The position numbers and the translations under genes were made by a program. From Chryseobacterium shigense (GTDB taxonomy: Bacteria > Bacteroidota > Bacteroidia > Flavobacteriales > Weeksellaceae), in the NCBI RefSeq assembly GCF_014207845.1, contig NZ_JACHLC010000001.1:1054001-1118000 (forward strand): a stretch of DNA of 64,000 nucleotides, read 5' to 3'. This document shows positions 9,150 to 18,143 of this stretch, piece after piece. The number at the start of each line of letters is the position of its first letter. Within the stretch, counting starts at the first letter, position 1. The notes under the pieces were generated by a model. It did not search any database. It worked only from the letters and a program-made list of their open reading frames with translations, and was not told the origin of the DNA.

Positions 9150-9175
9150 CAAAATATGATTATATAAGTCTCAAC

Positions 9176-9673
9176 TTACATCTGGTCTTCAGCAGTTGGT
9201 CCGTATAAACCAGGGACACTATTTCCTGTTGCTCTTAGATAAACAATCAGTTCGCCTCTGTGATGGTATAAGTGATTGTACAGAAAAGAACGGATTACCT
9301 GAATTTTTGGCATAGGAGGGAAGAGTGCATTACCACCCATTTCCATTTTCCACTCGTTGAAATAATTGTTTTCATCAGAATTTTCTAAAACTTTCTGGGC
9401 TCTGGCAACATTTTCTTCAAATTTTGCAACAATATTTTCAGCTTTAGAAATATCTCCTTTGTCATACTGGTAAGTTCCCATATCGAAAACATCCTGATTA
9501 AAGGTAGATTCGTACCAGTTATACACTTCTGCAATGTGAGAAGCCAGTTGGCCGGTAGTCCAGTTTTTTTCAGACGGTTTCCAGTTTAAAGCACTGTCCG
9601 GGATTGCTTTCAAAAGTTTTCTCGTGCTTTCTGCTTCATACAGAAATTCACCTAAGAGGGCTTGTTTAATCAT
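9176..9673 (-). CDS. DinB family protein
   Basis: 165 residues from the chosen start MIKQALLGEF. A longer reading from 9712 would overlap the upstream gene; the internal ATG at 9673 gives a 16-bp gap and is preferred. DinB proteins are four-helix bundles with a three-histidine metal site; the likely ligands are in ASHIAEVY and YHHRGEL. Many transfer low-molecular-weight thiols such as bacillithiol, but the substrate here is unknown. It is co-transcribed with the acyl-CoA dehydrogenase upstream. Confidence 0.85.
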   Translation of the reverse strand: MIKQALLGEFLYEAESTRKLLKAIPDSALNWKPSEKNWTTGQLASHIAEVYNWYESTFNQDVFDMGTYQYDKGDISKAENIVAKFEENVARAQKVLENSDENNYFNEWKMEMGGNALFPPMPKIQVIRSFLYNHLYHHRGELIVYLRATGNSVPGLYGPTAEDQM

Positions 9674-9689
9674 TTGTGAATATTTAAAA

Positions 9690-10829
9690 TTATTTTGTAA
9701 TGTCTCTACCAATTACCAGTCTCTGGATTTCTGAAGTTCCTTCACCAATAGTACATAGTTTAGAATCTCTGTAGAATTTCTCAGCAGGGAAGTCTTTTGT
9801 ATATCCGTAACCTCCGAAAATCTGAACTGCATTGTTGGAAATTCTTACGCATGCTTCAGATGCATATAATTTTGCCATTGCGCCTTCTTTGGTCATTTTT
9901 TGCTTGGCATTTTTCAGTGTTGACGCTCTTTGGATCAGAAGCTCAGCAGCATCAATTTCAGTGGCCATATCAGCCAGCATAAAGTTGATCGCCTGGAATT
10001 CAGCAATTGCTTTTCCGAACTGGTGTCTTTCTTTGGCATATTTTAAAGCGGCTTTATAAGCTCCTCTTGCTGTTCCTAAACTTAAAGCTGCAATGGAAAT
10101 TCTACCTCCATCCAAAATTTTCATGGCCTGCTTGAATCCTTCTCCAACTTCTCCCAAACGGTGTGAATCCGGTACACGAACATTATCAAAAATAAGCTCA
10201 GCTGTTTCCGAAGCACGCATTCCCAGTTTATTCTCTTTCTTTCCTGAAGTGAAGCCCGGCATTCCTTTTTCCAAAACGAAAGCGGTAGAATTGTTTTTGG
10301 CTCCTATTTCACCTGTTCTTGTCATTACCACGGCAATATCTCCCGAAATAGCGTGAGTGATGAAGTTTTTAGCTCCGTTGATTACCCATTCGTCACCATC
10401 TTTAACGGCTGTAGTGGACATACCTCCTGAATCGGAACCGGTATTATGCTCTGTAAGCCCCCATGCTCCTATCACTTTTCCTGAAGCAAGCTGTGGAAGC
10501 CACTTATTTCTCTGCTCTTCATTCCCGAACTCATAAATATGGTTGGTACAAAGTGAATTGTGTGCAGCTACAGAAAGACCAATAGACGGATCTACCTGGG
10601 AGATCTCATCCAGAATGGTAACATATTCATGATAGCCTAAACCGGAACCTCCGTACTGCTCGGGAACTACAATCCCCATAAATCCCATTTCTCCTAACTG
10701 GTGAAATAAGTCTTTTGGAAACGTCTGGCTCTCGTCCCACTCCATAATATTCGGTCTGATATTTTTCTCAGCAAATTCTCTTGCTGTTTCTGCTATCATT
10801 TTAATGTTGTCAATAGTCTCTGTGTTCAT
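9690..10829 (-). CDS. Acyl-CoA dehydrogenase
   Basis: 379 residues from MNTETIDNIK. This FAD flavoenzyme oxidises acyl-CoA thioesters to enoyl-CoA. The family blocks GAWGLTEHNTGSDSGGM, GMRASETAEL, QIFGGYGYTKDFP and GEGTSEIQR are all present, and its length is that of short/branched-chain acyl-CoA dehydrogenases. A longer reading to 10853 would place the start inside the promoter (TATCTTTG at 10851-10858), so the ATG at 10829 is preferred. Exact chain-length specificity cannot be read from the sequence. Confidence 0.93.
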   Translation of the reverse strand: MNTETIDNIKMIAETAREFAEKNIRPNIMEWDESQTFPKDLFHQLGEMGFMGIVVPEQYGGSGLGYHEYVTILDEISQVDPSIGLSVAAHNSLCTNHIYEFGNEEQRNKWLPQLASGKVIGAWGLTEHNTGSDSGGMSTTAVKDGDEWVINGAKNFITHAISGDIAVVMTRTGEIGAKNNSTAFVLEKGMPGFTSGKKENKLGMRASETAELIFDNVRVPDSHRLGEVGEGFKQAMKILDGGRISIAALSLGTARGAYKAALKYAKERHQFGKAIAEFQAINFMLADMATEIDAAELLIQRASTLKNAKQKMTKEGAMAKLYASEACVRISNNAVQIFGGYGYTKDFPAEKFYRDSKLCTIGEGTSEIQRLVIGRDITK

Positions 10830-10850
10830 ATAGATAAAATAGTTAGTTCC

Positions 10851-10858
10851 CAAAGATA
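10851..10858 (-). promoter_or_regulatory. -7 box of the acyl-CoA dehydrogenase operon
   Basis: TATCTTTG on the minus strand, 22 bp upstream of the start codon at 10829. It decides the start by excluding the more upstream ATG at 10853. Confidence 0.7.
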
Positions 10859-11022
10859 ATTAAATTGATGGAATGCCAAAAATAATTATTCAGCTTATAA
10901 TATCATATACGCAAGATTGTAATAATCAATTTTTTATATTTTTATAATTAATGATTTTTTAATAAAAATTTCAGAACTTTAAGTCTTTTAATTTACTATT
11001 TTAGCCTCCCAATTTTTATTGT

Positions 11023-12921
11023 ATGAAAAAACTTCTATTTCCTGCTATTTTAATATCGTCATTTATTTCTGCGCAGGCTCCTGCGGGATATTATGACGGA
11101 ACAACCGGGCTTACAGGCTATGCACTGAAGTCTAAAGTTCACGATATTATTTCTCAAAAAAATGTAAATTGGCATTACGATGATCTGCCTAACCTGTATA
11201 ACCAGACTGATCTGGATAAGTATTATGATCATGATGCTACCAATACAACCTATTTATTAGATATTTATTCTGAAAGGCCGGCAGGTCCTGATGCTTATGA
11301 ATACACTTCTGGTCAAATGACATCAGGTGCCGGTGCAGAAGGCCTTGGATATAACAGGGAGCACATGATCCCACAGAGTACATTCAGTACCAATTCTGAT
11401 ATCAGTGATTATCCTATGTACTCGGACTTGAATTTTCTGGTTCCTGTAGATGCAAGAATTAATCAGCTTAGAAACAATTATCCGTATGGAGTAGGCGGAG
11501 GAACCAATTTCTACATTTTTTCAAACACTTCAAGGATGAGCAATTCAGCTATTCCCGGTTATCCGTATACAGGAAGGGTTTATGAGCCTATTAATGAATT
11601 TAAAGGTGATATTGCACGGACTTTACTGTATTTTGTAGTAAGATATGAAGGAAAGTTAGGTTCTTTTAATACGGCTTACAGCACTTCTTCAACAATAACG
11701 CCTTCAACGGACCAATGTCCATTCGACGGAACAGAGGAAAGAGCAGTAGATCTTCCTTATATAGAGATGCTGAAGCAGTGGAACACCCTGGATCCTGTAT
11801 CACAAAGGGAAACAGAAAGAAATAATGCCATATATACCATTCAGAAGAACAGAAATCCTTTCATCGACCATCCGGAATGGATCAACATGATCTGGTCTGA
11901 AACTCCTGACAGCGTTGCCCCTTCCGCACCGGGTTCATTAACTTCAACACAGCAGAATGCCAATTTTATAAACTTAAACTGGACTGCTCCTTCAGATACG
12001 GATATATTAGGATACAGGATTTATGTAAACGGAGCAGCCACCCCTTCAGCTGTAACAAAAAACACTTCTATAAGTATTGACCATCTTAATCCTTCCAGCA
12101 CGTATACCTTTACTGTAAAAGCTTTTGATAAAGGTTATCTTGAATCTCCTTTCAGCAATACCGTTACTGCATCCACATCTGCTTCAGATGCTTTTGCAAA
12201 GGATCTGATGATTGTAAAATATATAGAAGGAACCAGCAATAATAAAGCTATAGAAATCATTAATAAAACCGGTCATGAAGTCAATCTGAATAATTACAGA
12301 ATTAATATTCACCTGAAAAGACCAAGCACAGGGAATTTTTATGCAGCCGATACCTATGAACTGGAAGGGAAAGTAGGAAATAATGAAAGTTTTGTTATCC
12401 TGAATCCCAATGCATCACTTTCATGCTATAGCAACAGCCAGGCAAGGTTTGTAACCGCTTCGGATCCTATGACTTTTAACGGCGAAAATTATGTAGAACT
12501 TGCCTATAACAAAACAGTCACCATAGATGCTATAGGAACCAGGTATACCACCAATACCAACGGAAATGTTTCTTTATACAGGAAAAATAATGTAAACCAG
12601 CCAAACAGTACTTTTACGATTGGAGAATGGGATTCTTATCCGGTTAATTACTGTCAGAACCTAGGTGTATTATCCGCAACCGATCTTATTGCCTCTAACA
12701 AAGAGTTTAAAATATATCCGAACCCTGTTTACGATGACCTTTTCGTGAGCGGAGACACTCAGGATGTTAAGACGGCTCAGGTATTGGATGTTTCGGGAAA
12801 AGTGATATATACCGAGAAAGATCCGTTTAAAAACAAGAAAAATATTTCAGTACAGAATCTTTCAACAGGTTTCTATTTCTTGAAACTCGACGATAAAATA
12901 TACCAGTTTATCAAAAAATAA
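11023..12921 (+). CDS. Secreted endonuclease I family nuclease with Fn3, lamin-tail and T9SS domains
   Basis: 632 residues. After a signal peptide (1-19) comes an endonuclease I domain (about 20-290) with the beta-beta-alpha-metal type motif NREHMIPQS (His114), then a fibronectin type III domain (about 300-385), a lamin-tail-like domain (about 390-510) and a type A sorting domain (KIYPNPVYDDLFV, ending QFIKK). The order predicts an extracellular DNA/RNA nuclease exported by the type IX system, useful for nutrient scavenging or biofilm turnover. It is monocistronic, and I see no clean promoter box. Confidence 0.92.
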   Translation: MKKLLFPAILISSFISAQAPAGYYDGTTGLTGYALKSKVHDIISQKNVNWHYDDLPNLYNQTDLDKYYDHDATNTTYLLDIYSERPAGPDAYEYTSGQMTSGAGAEGLGYNREHMIPQSTFSTNSDISDYPMYSDLNFLVPVDARINQLRNNYPYGVGGGTNFYIFSNTSRMSNSAIPGYPYTGRVYEPINEFKGDIARTLLYFVVRYEGKLGSFNTAYSTSSTITPSTDQCPFDGTEERAVDLPYIEMLKQWNTLDPVSQRETERNNAIYTIQKNRNPFIDHPEWINMIWSETPDSVAPSAPGSLTSTQQNANFINLNWTAPSDTDILGYRIYVNGAATPSAVTKNTSISIDHLNPSSTYTFTVKAFDKGYLESPFSNTVTASTSASDAFAKDLMIVKYIEGTSNNKAIEIINKTGHEVNLNNYRINIHLKRPSTGNFYAADTYELEGKVGNNESFVILNPNASLSCYSNSQARFVTASDPMTFNGENYVELAYNKTVTIDAIGTRYTTNTNGNVSLYRKNNVNQPNSTFTIGEWDSYPVNYCQNLGVLSATDLIASNKEFKIYPNPVYDDLFVSGDTQDVKTAQVLDVSGKVIYTEKDPFKNKKNISVQNLSTGFYFLKLDDKIYQFIKK

Positions 12922-13014
12922 TAGAAGGTAACGATCATTTTATGATTTTACCTCTGGCTTTTTTACCAGAAAAAGACATCATTGATATAAGCAGATTCAC
13001 TAATAATCAATATC

Positions 13015-13063
13015 TATAAGTGTTTCTGCTTATATTTTTTATTTATAAGTAATTATGCTTATA
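13015..13063 (+). promoter_or_regulatory. Twin palindromic operators before the SatD-like gene
   Basis: Two 20-bp sites of form TATAAG-N8-CTTATA at 13015-13034 and 13044-13063, 29 bp apart centre to centre. The second overlaps the -7 box TATATTTG (13060-13067), as expected for repression. The gene just downstream encodes an HTH protein, so autoregulation is likely. Confidence 0.7.
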
Positions 13064-13067
13064 TTTG
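13060..13067 (+). promoter_or_regulatory. -7 box of the SatD-like gene
   Basis: TATATTTG, only 4 bp before the ATG at 13072. Transcription would start at or next to the start codon, implying a leaderless mRNA. Confidence 0.65.
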
Positions 13068-13071
13068 CATA

Positions 13072-13677
13072 ATGATAGCGGTCATAACCGGTGATATTAT
13101 AAATTCACAGCATGCAGACACAGAAGTTTGGATCACCAGACTCAAGAATCTCCTGGAAAACTGGGGAAGTTCACCGCTCGCATGGGAAATCTACAGAGGA
13201 GACGAATTTCAGTTCAAGTGTAATATTGATGAAGTATTCTGGCGTTTTCTAGCCATTAAGTCTCTCATAAGAAGTCAGGAAAATTTAGACGTAAGGATTG
13301 CCATAGGCATTGGTGAAGAGAATTTTTCCTCCGAAAAGATCACCGAATCCAACGGAACGGCTTACGTACACTCCGGAAGACTGCTGAATGATCTTAAAAG
13401 TGACGGCCACACCGTTTCCATAAAAACCTCCAATGAAGCTGTAGACAGGGATTTGAATATCCTCCTGAAATGGTCTTCAAAAGATTTCGACAGCTGGACG
13501 GTAGCTACGGCAGAAATCATTCATGAAATGATTATGAACCAGGATATCACACAGGAAGATCTCGCTAAGAAATTTGCTATTTCACAGTCCTCGGTAAGCC
13601 AGAGACTGAAACGCGCCAACTACGAGCTTATCGTAGAAACCAACCAATACTTTAAAAAGAAAATCTCAGAACTGTAA
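13072..13677 (+). CDS. SatD-like protein with C-terminal helix-turn-helix
   Basis: 201 residues. The N-terminal domain (about 1-145) begins MIAVITGDIINS, typical of SatD-like proteins, and contains YRGDEFQFK and VRIAIGIGE. Those short motifs resemble the metal-binding and turn motifs of GGDEF or class III nucleotide-cyclase folds, though no catalytic role is established. The C-terminal 55 residues (TQEDLAKKFAISQSSVSQRL) form a helix-turn-helix. It is 2 bp from the DUF3307 gene, its usual neighbour. It probably controls its own operon through the twin operators upstream. The name SatD comes from a streptococcal acid-tolerance locus. Confidence 0.82.
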   Translation: MIAVITGDIINSQHADTEVWITRLKNLLENWGSSPLAWEIYRGDEFQFKCNIDEVFWRFLAIKSLIRSQENLDVRIAIGIGEENFSSEKITESNGTAYVHSGRLLNDLKSDGHTVSIKTSNEAVDRDLNILLKWSSKDFDSWTVATAEIIHEMIMNQDITQEDLAKKFAISQSSVSQRLKRANYELIVETNQYFKKKISEL

Positions 13678-13679
13678 GC

Positions 13680-14375
13680 ATGATCTTTATTAAACTCATA
13701 TTGGCACATTTACTCGGAGATTTTATTCTTCAGCCAAATTCTTGGGTTGCAGATAAAGAACGCCGTAAGCTGAAAAGCCCTTATTTGTACTTGCATATTC
13801 TGATCCACATTGTTTTAAGCTTTATTTTTCTCTGGAATACAGATTTGTGGTGGGTTTCGCTGCTTGTCGGGATCACTCATTTTATCATTGATGCCTCAAA
13901 ACTGATTTTCCAGACTGTAAAAAATAAAAAAAGGTGGTTTTTTATTGATCAGATGTTGCATATCCTTGTGATTGCAGGGATCTCATTTTATTCCAAGGAA
14001 TTCAATTTTGACTTTCTTCAGAACCAGAACGTTTTAAAAATAGTGATGGCCGCATTGTTCCTTACAACACCGGCTTCCATCTTTATCAAAATATTATTGT
14101 CTTCGTGGACTCCGGTTCCGGAAACACAAAGCAGTTTACAGACCGAATCCCTGTCGAGTGCAGGAAAATATATCGGTATTTTGGAACGCCTTCTTGTTTT
14201 CACTTTTATTATGGTGAATCATTGGGAAGGAGTAGGTTTTATGGTTGCTGCCAAATCGGTTTTCAGATTCAGTGATCTGGCACAGGCCAAGCAGAGAAAA
14301 CTCACGGAATATGTACTCATTGGTACACTCCTGAGTTTCGGATTGGCTGTATTAACGGGAATTTTAACTAAGTAA
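13680..14375 (+). CDS. DUF3307 integral membrane protein
   Basis: 231 residues with about six predicted membrane segments. The N-terminal AHLLGDFILQPNSWVADK matches DUF3307, a family of unknown function often paired with SatD-like regulators. It begins 2 bp after the SatD-like stop codon and ends 33 bp before purC, with no visible terminator or promoter between. The pur genes may therefore share this transcript. Confidence 0.85.
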   Translation: MIFIKLILAHLLGDFILQPNSWVADKERRKLKSPYLYLHILIHIVLSFIFLWNTDLWWVSLLVGITHFIIDASKLIFQTVKNKKRWFFIDQMLHILVIAGISFYSKEFNFDFLQNQNVLKIVMAALFLTTPASIFIKILLSSWTPVPETQSSLQTESLSSAGKYIGILERLLVFTFIMVNHWEGVGFMVAAKSVFRFSDLAQAKQRKLTEYVLIGTLLSFGLAVLTGILTK

Positions 14376-14408
14376 TATAAAATAAATCTAACTAATACGA
14401 ATTTAGAA

Positions 14409-15128
14409 ATGGAAAAGAAAGAAATGTTGTACGAAGGTAAGGCAAAACAGGTATTTGCCACCGATAATCCCAATGAAGTAGTAGTACGTTTTAAAGACGA
14501 TGCTACAGCATTTAATGCTCAGAAAAGAGGATCTGTAGATTTGAAAGGTGAAATGAACAATGCCATCACCACCCTTATTTTTGAATACTTAAATGAAAAA
14601 GGGATTAAAACTCATTTCATTAAACAATTGAACGAAAGAGAGCAGCTGGTAAAAAAAGTATCCATCATTCCATTGGAAATGGTGGTAAGAAACTACTCAG
14701 CAGGAAGCATGGCTCAGAGATTAGGAGTGGAAGAAGGAATTAAATCTCCGGTTACCATTTTCGATATCTGCTACAAAAAAGACGAATTGGGAGATCCGCT
14801 TATCAATGATCACCACGCAGTTTTCTTGGGAGCAGCAACATATGAGGAACTTGATGAAATGTACGAGCTTACTTCCGATATCAACGAAATCCTGATCGAA
14901 CTTTTTGATAAAATGAACATCATCCTTGTAGATTTCAAAATTGAATTAGGAAAAACAGCAGACGGCGAGATCATCCTTGCAGACGAAATTTCTCCTGATA
15001 CATGCAGACTTTGGGACAAAGACACCATGAAAAAGCTGGATAAAGACAGATTCAGAAGAGATCTTGGAGAAGTTACCGAAGCTTACGTTGAGATCTATAA
15101 CCGCCTGAAAAATTTACTGGGTAAGTAA
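14409..15128 (+). CDS. purC: SAICAR synthetase
   Basis: Phosphoribosylaminoimidazole-succinocarboxamide synthase joins aspartate to CAIR with ATP in purine synthesis. The 239 residues, the start [21 protein letters not shown] and [12 protein letters not shown] are typical. purF follows, separated by a four-helix-bundle gene that lies between inverted repeats. Confidence 0.97.
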   Translation: MEKKEMLYEGKAKQVFATDNPNEVVVRFKDDATAFNAQKRGSVDLKGEMNNAITTLIFEYLNEKGIKTHFIKQLNEREQLVKKVSIIPLEMVVRNYSAGSMAQRLGVEEGIKSPVTIFDICYKKDELGDPLINDHHAVFLGAATYEELDEMYELTSDINEILIELFDKMNIILVDFKIELGKTADGEIILADEISPDTCRLWDKDTMKKLDKDRFRRDLGEVTEAYVEIYNRLKNLLGK

Positions 15129-15139
15129 ATTTTGAGAGG

Positions 15140-15568
15140 TTAGAAGTTAGATATTAGAAATTAGTATGAAATCACACCGGATAGAAGATTTGAAAGTTTG
15201 GCAGAAATCAATGACTTTGGTAAAAGAAGTTTATTTGGTTTCGGCTGAATTGCCGATTGAAGAGAAATTCGGGCTGTTATCCCAAATTAGAAGATGTGCC
15301 GTTTCAATACCGTCTAATATTGCTGAAGGAGCTGGAAGAAATAACAAAAAAGAGTTTTATCAATTTCTTGGAATTGCATTCGGTTCCACCTATGAATTGC
15401 AAACCCAATTACAGTTGCTGGTAAATCTTAATTTTATTTCTGAAGCTAAAATAGCTTCCTTAAAAGAACTTTTAGCCGAAATTCAGAAAATGATTTACTC
15501 ATTAAAAGAAAGTTTAAAATTATAATGAAGTTAGACTAAATTCTAACAATCTAATATCTAACTTCTAA
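15140..15568. repeat. Perfect 19-bp inverted repeat flanking the four-helix-bundle gene
   Basis: The left arm TTAGAAGTTAGATATTAGA (15140-15158) lies 7 bp before the start codon of the enclosed gene. The right arm (15550-15568) is its exact reverse complement, 24 bp after the stop codon. The block sits between purC and purF and may have been inserted as a unit. Weaker pairing continues inside the arms. Confidence 0.8.
15166..15525 (+). CDS. Four-helix-bundle protein (23S rRNA intervening-sequence type)
   Basis: 119 residues. The motifs RIEDLKVWQKSM, IRRCAVSIPSNIAEGAGR and EFYQFLGIAFGSTYELQTQL are those of the S23 / four-helix-bundle family, first found in 23S rRNA intervening sequences. The family is widespread as free-standing genes in Bacteroidetes; its function is unknown. 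The gene is embedded in a purine operon between 19-bp inverted repeats, which suggests a mobile cassette. Confidence 0.93.
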   Translation: MKSHRIEDLKVWQKSMTLVKEVYLVSAELPIEEKFGLLSQIRRCAVSIPSNIAEGAGRNNKKEFYQFLGIAFGSTYELQTQLQLLVNLNFISEAKIASLKELLAEIQKMIYSLKESLKL

Positions 15569-15583
15569 TTTAGAAAAATAGAA

Positions 15584-17083
15584 ATGAAAAGTTTAGACAT
15601 TCATAAAAGTGAATATTTAAAACAGTTTAAAGACCATACCTACGGAAGAAATCTTTTCAGAACGCAGGAAGAAGAAAGACTGGATGCTCCCAATGAGGAG
15701 TGCGGGATCTTCGGATTGTATTCTGATAATGATCTGGATACGTTTTCCCTTTCACAGTTCGGACTTTTTGCCCTGCAGCACAGAGGGCAGGAAGCCTGCG
15801 GTATTTCTGTGTTAAAAGACGGGAAAATTACCAATATGAAAGATGAAGGGCTGGTTTTGGACGTTTATAAAGAAATTCAGGAACCTGAAACTTTTATGGG
15901 AAATTCTGCAATAGGGCATACCCGCTATACCACTGCAGGAGATAAAAAGAAATATAATTTCCAGCCGTTCTTCGCAAAAAACGAATACGACCAGATTATA
16001 CTTTCTATAGCGCATAACGGTAACCTTACCAATGCAAGAGAACTAAAAAAAGAGCTGGAAGCTGAGGGCGTTGTTTTCAGAGCAACTTCCGATTCTGAGG
16101 TTATTTTAAGACTGATCCAGAAAAACCTTGATTTAGGACTTCGTGGAGCAATCAAAGCCACCATGGAAAAAATTGAAGGCGCTTATTCCGTAGTGGGAAT
16201 GACGAGAAATAAATTCTTTGCTTTCAGAGATTTCAACGGAATCCGTCCGTTGGTTTTAGGAGCTGTTGACGAAAAAACTTACGTTGTAGCTTCCGAATCC
16301 GTTGCATTAGATGCCGTAGGCGCTCAATATGTACGAGATATCCTTCCGGGAGAAATTATCTATACCAATGAAAATGAGCCAGGAAAGCTTAATTCTTATA
16401 TGGTAAACGAAGAAAAAGGAAAACAGAGAATCTGTTCATTTGAATATATTTACTTTGCAAGACCTGACTCTACCTTAGAAAATATCAACGTATACGAGAT
16501 CAGGGAGAAATCCGGTGAAAAGATCTGGGAACAGGCTCCTGTAGATGCAGATGTTGTCATTGGAGTTCCCGATTCAGGAGTTCCGGCTGCTATTGGCTTC
16601 TCAAAAGCTTCCGGAATACCTTTCCGTCCGGTTCTGATCAAAAACAGATACATCGGAAGAAGTTTCATTGTTCCTACACAGGAAATGAGAGAAAGGGTAG
16701 TTAACCTCAAGCTTAACCCTATCATTTCTGAGATCAAGGATAAAAGAGTAGTAATCATCGACGATTCTATCGTAAGAGGAACTACTTCTAAAAGACTCGT
16801 TAAAATTCTGAAAGATGCAGGAGTAAAGGAAATCCACTTCAGAAGTGTTTCCCCGCCTATCATTGCACCATGTTATTTAGGAATAGATACCCCTTCCAAA
16901 GATGATCTGATTTCAGCCAACATGACCACAGAAGAGCTTAGAGATTACCTGGGTGTAGATTCACTGGAGTTTTTAAGTACAGATAACCTGAAAGAAATTT
17001 TAGGATCTTCCAACCACTGCTTCGGATGCTTTACAGAAGAATATCCGGTAGGAAAAGGAGAGGAAGTAGAATTATTTAATTAG
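15584..17083 (+). CDS. purF: Amidophosphoribosyltransferase
   Basis: The first committed step of purine synthesis, PRPP plus glutamine to phosphoribosylamine. The 499 residues include an N-terminal propeptide-like stretch of 39 residues ending before Cys40 (EECGIFG), the class II glutamine amidotransferase nucleophile. The glutaminase domain is followed by a phosphoribosyltransferase domain with the PRPP loop VVIIDDSIVRGTTSK. The C-terminal cysteines (NHCFGCF) recall Fe-S-containing PurF types. A bidirectional terminator follows. Confidence 0.97.
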   Translation: MKSLDIHKSEYLKQFKDHTYGRNLFRTQEEERLDAPNEECGIFGLYSDNDLDTFSLSQFGLFALQHRGQEACGISVLKDGKITNMKDEGLVLDVYKEIQEPETFMGNSAIGHTRYTTAGDKKKYNFQPFFAKNEYDQIILSIAHNGNLTNARELKKELEAEGVVFRATSDSEVILRLIQKNLDLGLRGAIKATMEKIEGAYSVVGMTRNKFFAFRDFNGIRPLVLGAVDEKTYVVASESVALDAVGAQYVRDILPGEIIYTNENEPGKLNSYMVNEEKGKQRICSFEYIYFARPDSTLENINVYEIREKSGEKIWEQAPVDADVVIGVPDSGVPAAIGFSKASGIPFRPVLIKNRYIGRSFIVPTQEMRERVVNLKLNPIISEIKDKRVVIIDDSIVRGTTSKRLVKILKDAGVKEIHFRSVSPPIIAPCYLGIDTPSKDDLISANMTTEELRDYLGVDSLEFLSTDNLKEILGSSNHCFGCFTEEYPVGKGEEVELFN

Positions 17084-17107
17084 TAATTCTTCAAATAATA
17101 AAAAACG

Positions 17108-17148
17108 AAAGGCCGTATTTAATGTGTTAAATACGGCCTTTACTATAG
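17108..17148. terminator. Bidirectional terminator between purF and the barrel gene
   Basis: A 15-bp perfect stem (17108-17122 with 17127-17141, arm AAAGGCCGTATTTAA) around TGTG. A-rich and T-rich flanks suit both purF and the convergent outer-membrane gene. Confidence 0.92.
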
Positions 17149-17171
17149 GTTAAATAATTGATTGTAACTGA

Positions 17172-17879
17172 TTAGAACTTATAATTCAGACCTAGCTGAA
17201 ATGCTCTGTGGTTCAATGGTTCAGTACCTTCAGGCTTTTGGTTTCTCATATCCGTAAGACTGTTGATATATCTTGCATTGATCCCCAGATTCTGAGTGAT
17301 ATCATAACCAAGACCTAAACCTAGCCCTAAATTAAATTTGTTCACATCATCTTTATTGATGTCTTCAGAGTTAGATACAGACTGAGTTGTTGTAATACCT
17401 CCGGTAGTTGTAGAAATTGTACTGTTTCCAGAGTTTTTCCCGTTAATGAAATAACTGAACTCAGGGCCTGCCTCTACATAAAACCTCTCTGTAGGTCTCA
17501 TTTGTACCATTAAAGGAACCGAAATATAGTTCATGGTAGTTTTGTAATCGCTTTTTGTCTTAATGTTCGTACTTCCTGTTGTTACGTCCGTAGAAGAGAT
17601 TACGCTTTTTGCCCCTAACTGGTTGTATAAAACCTCCGGTTGCAGGCTGAATTTCTGAGAAAGTGGAATATTAACTAAAACCCCCGCATGAAATCCTATT
17701 TTCTGGTTATTAAGGCTTAATTTCTGCTCACTGAAGTAAGATGAGTTTCCTCCCGCTTTAATACCAAATCTGATGGGTTGTTTTTCTTTTTTAATGGGTT
17801 CTGTGCTTACTGCTTTTGTTTCTTGAGCAAACGTCATCATGCCAGCAGCAACTGCCAACCCTAGAAATAACTTCTTCAT
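17172..17879 (-). CDS. Outer-membrane beta-barrel protein, paralogue 1
   Basis: 235 residues: a signal peptide (about 1-18), then alternating beta strands ending in an aromatic terminal strand (HRAFQLGLNYKF). RFGIKAGGNSSYF and the VEAGPEFSYF strand match the small porin-family barrels. It is the first of three paralogues in this window (also at 21115 and 22121). A strong sigma-54-like element lies upstream at 17944-17959. The transported or bound ligand is unknown. Confidence 0.88.
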   Translation of the reverse strand: MKKLFLGLAVAAGMMTFAQETKAVSTEPIKKEKQPIRFGIKAGGNSSYFSEQKLSLNNQKIGFHAGVLVNIPLSQKFSLQPEVLYNQLGAKSVISSTDVTTGSTNIKTKSDYKTTMNYISVPLMVQMRPTERFYVEAGPEFSYFINGKNSGNSTISTTTGGITTTQSVSNSEDINKDDVNKFNLGLGLGLGYDITQNLGINARYINSLTDMRNQKPEGTEPLNHRAFQLGLNYKF

Positions 17880-17943
17880 AATTTTATTTTTTAATTTTAC
17901 TTTTTACTTCTCATCTGATTTTTCAACCAGACTTGATTTATTT

Positions 17944-17959
17944 TGCAAAATGCTTGCCA
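17944..17959 (-). promoter_or_regulatory. Sigma-54-like -24/-12 promoter of barrel 1
   Basis: TGGCAAGCATTTTGCA on the minus strand. GG and GC are exactly 12 bp apart, matching TGGCAyr-N4-TTGCw. The predicted leader is about 54 nt. Confidence 0.65.
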
Positions 17960-18052
17960 AACTTGGAAAAGCCTTATATGAAGGGAGTTAACAAAGGTTT
18001 TAGGGATTATGTTATTTGTACTTTTAACGGTTTTTTATGAGAATTTATGTTA

Positions 18053-18084
18053 TGGAATTTCAGTTTTTGTAAATAATTCCATAC
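18053..18084. repeat. Inverted repeat upstream of barrel 1
   Basis: Arms TATGGAATT and AATTCCATA separated by about 14 bp, in the gap between barrel 1 and the AraC gene. It may be an activator site or a weak terminator of the AraC gene. There is no T run after it. Confidence 0.4.
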
Positions 18085-18143
18085 TAATTTGCTTTTTTGT
18101 GAAGGCACAGTGAGATTTAATCAGCTGATATGATCAATTCATT

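Noticed and set aside
13015..13063. Twin repeats before the SatD-like gene as a CRISPR-like array
   Set aside because: Only two copies, each internally palindromic and placed on the promoter; operators are the better reading.
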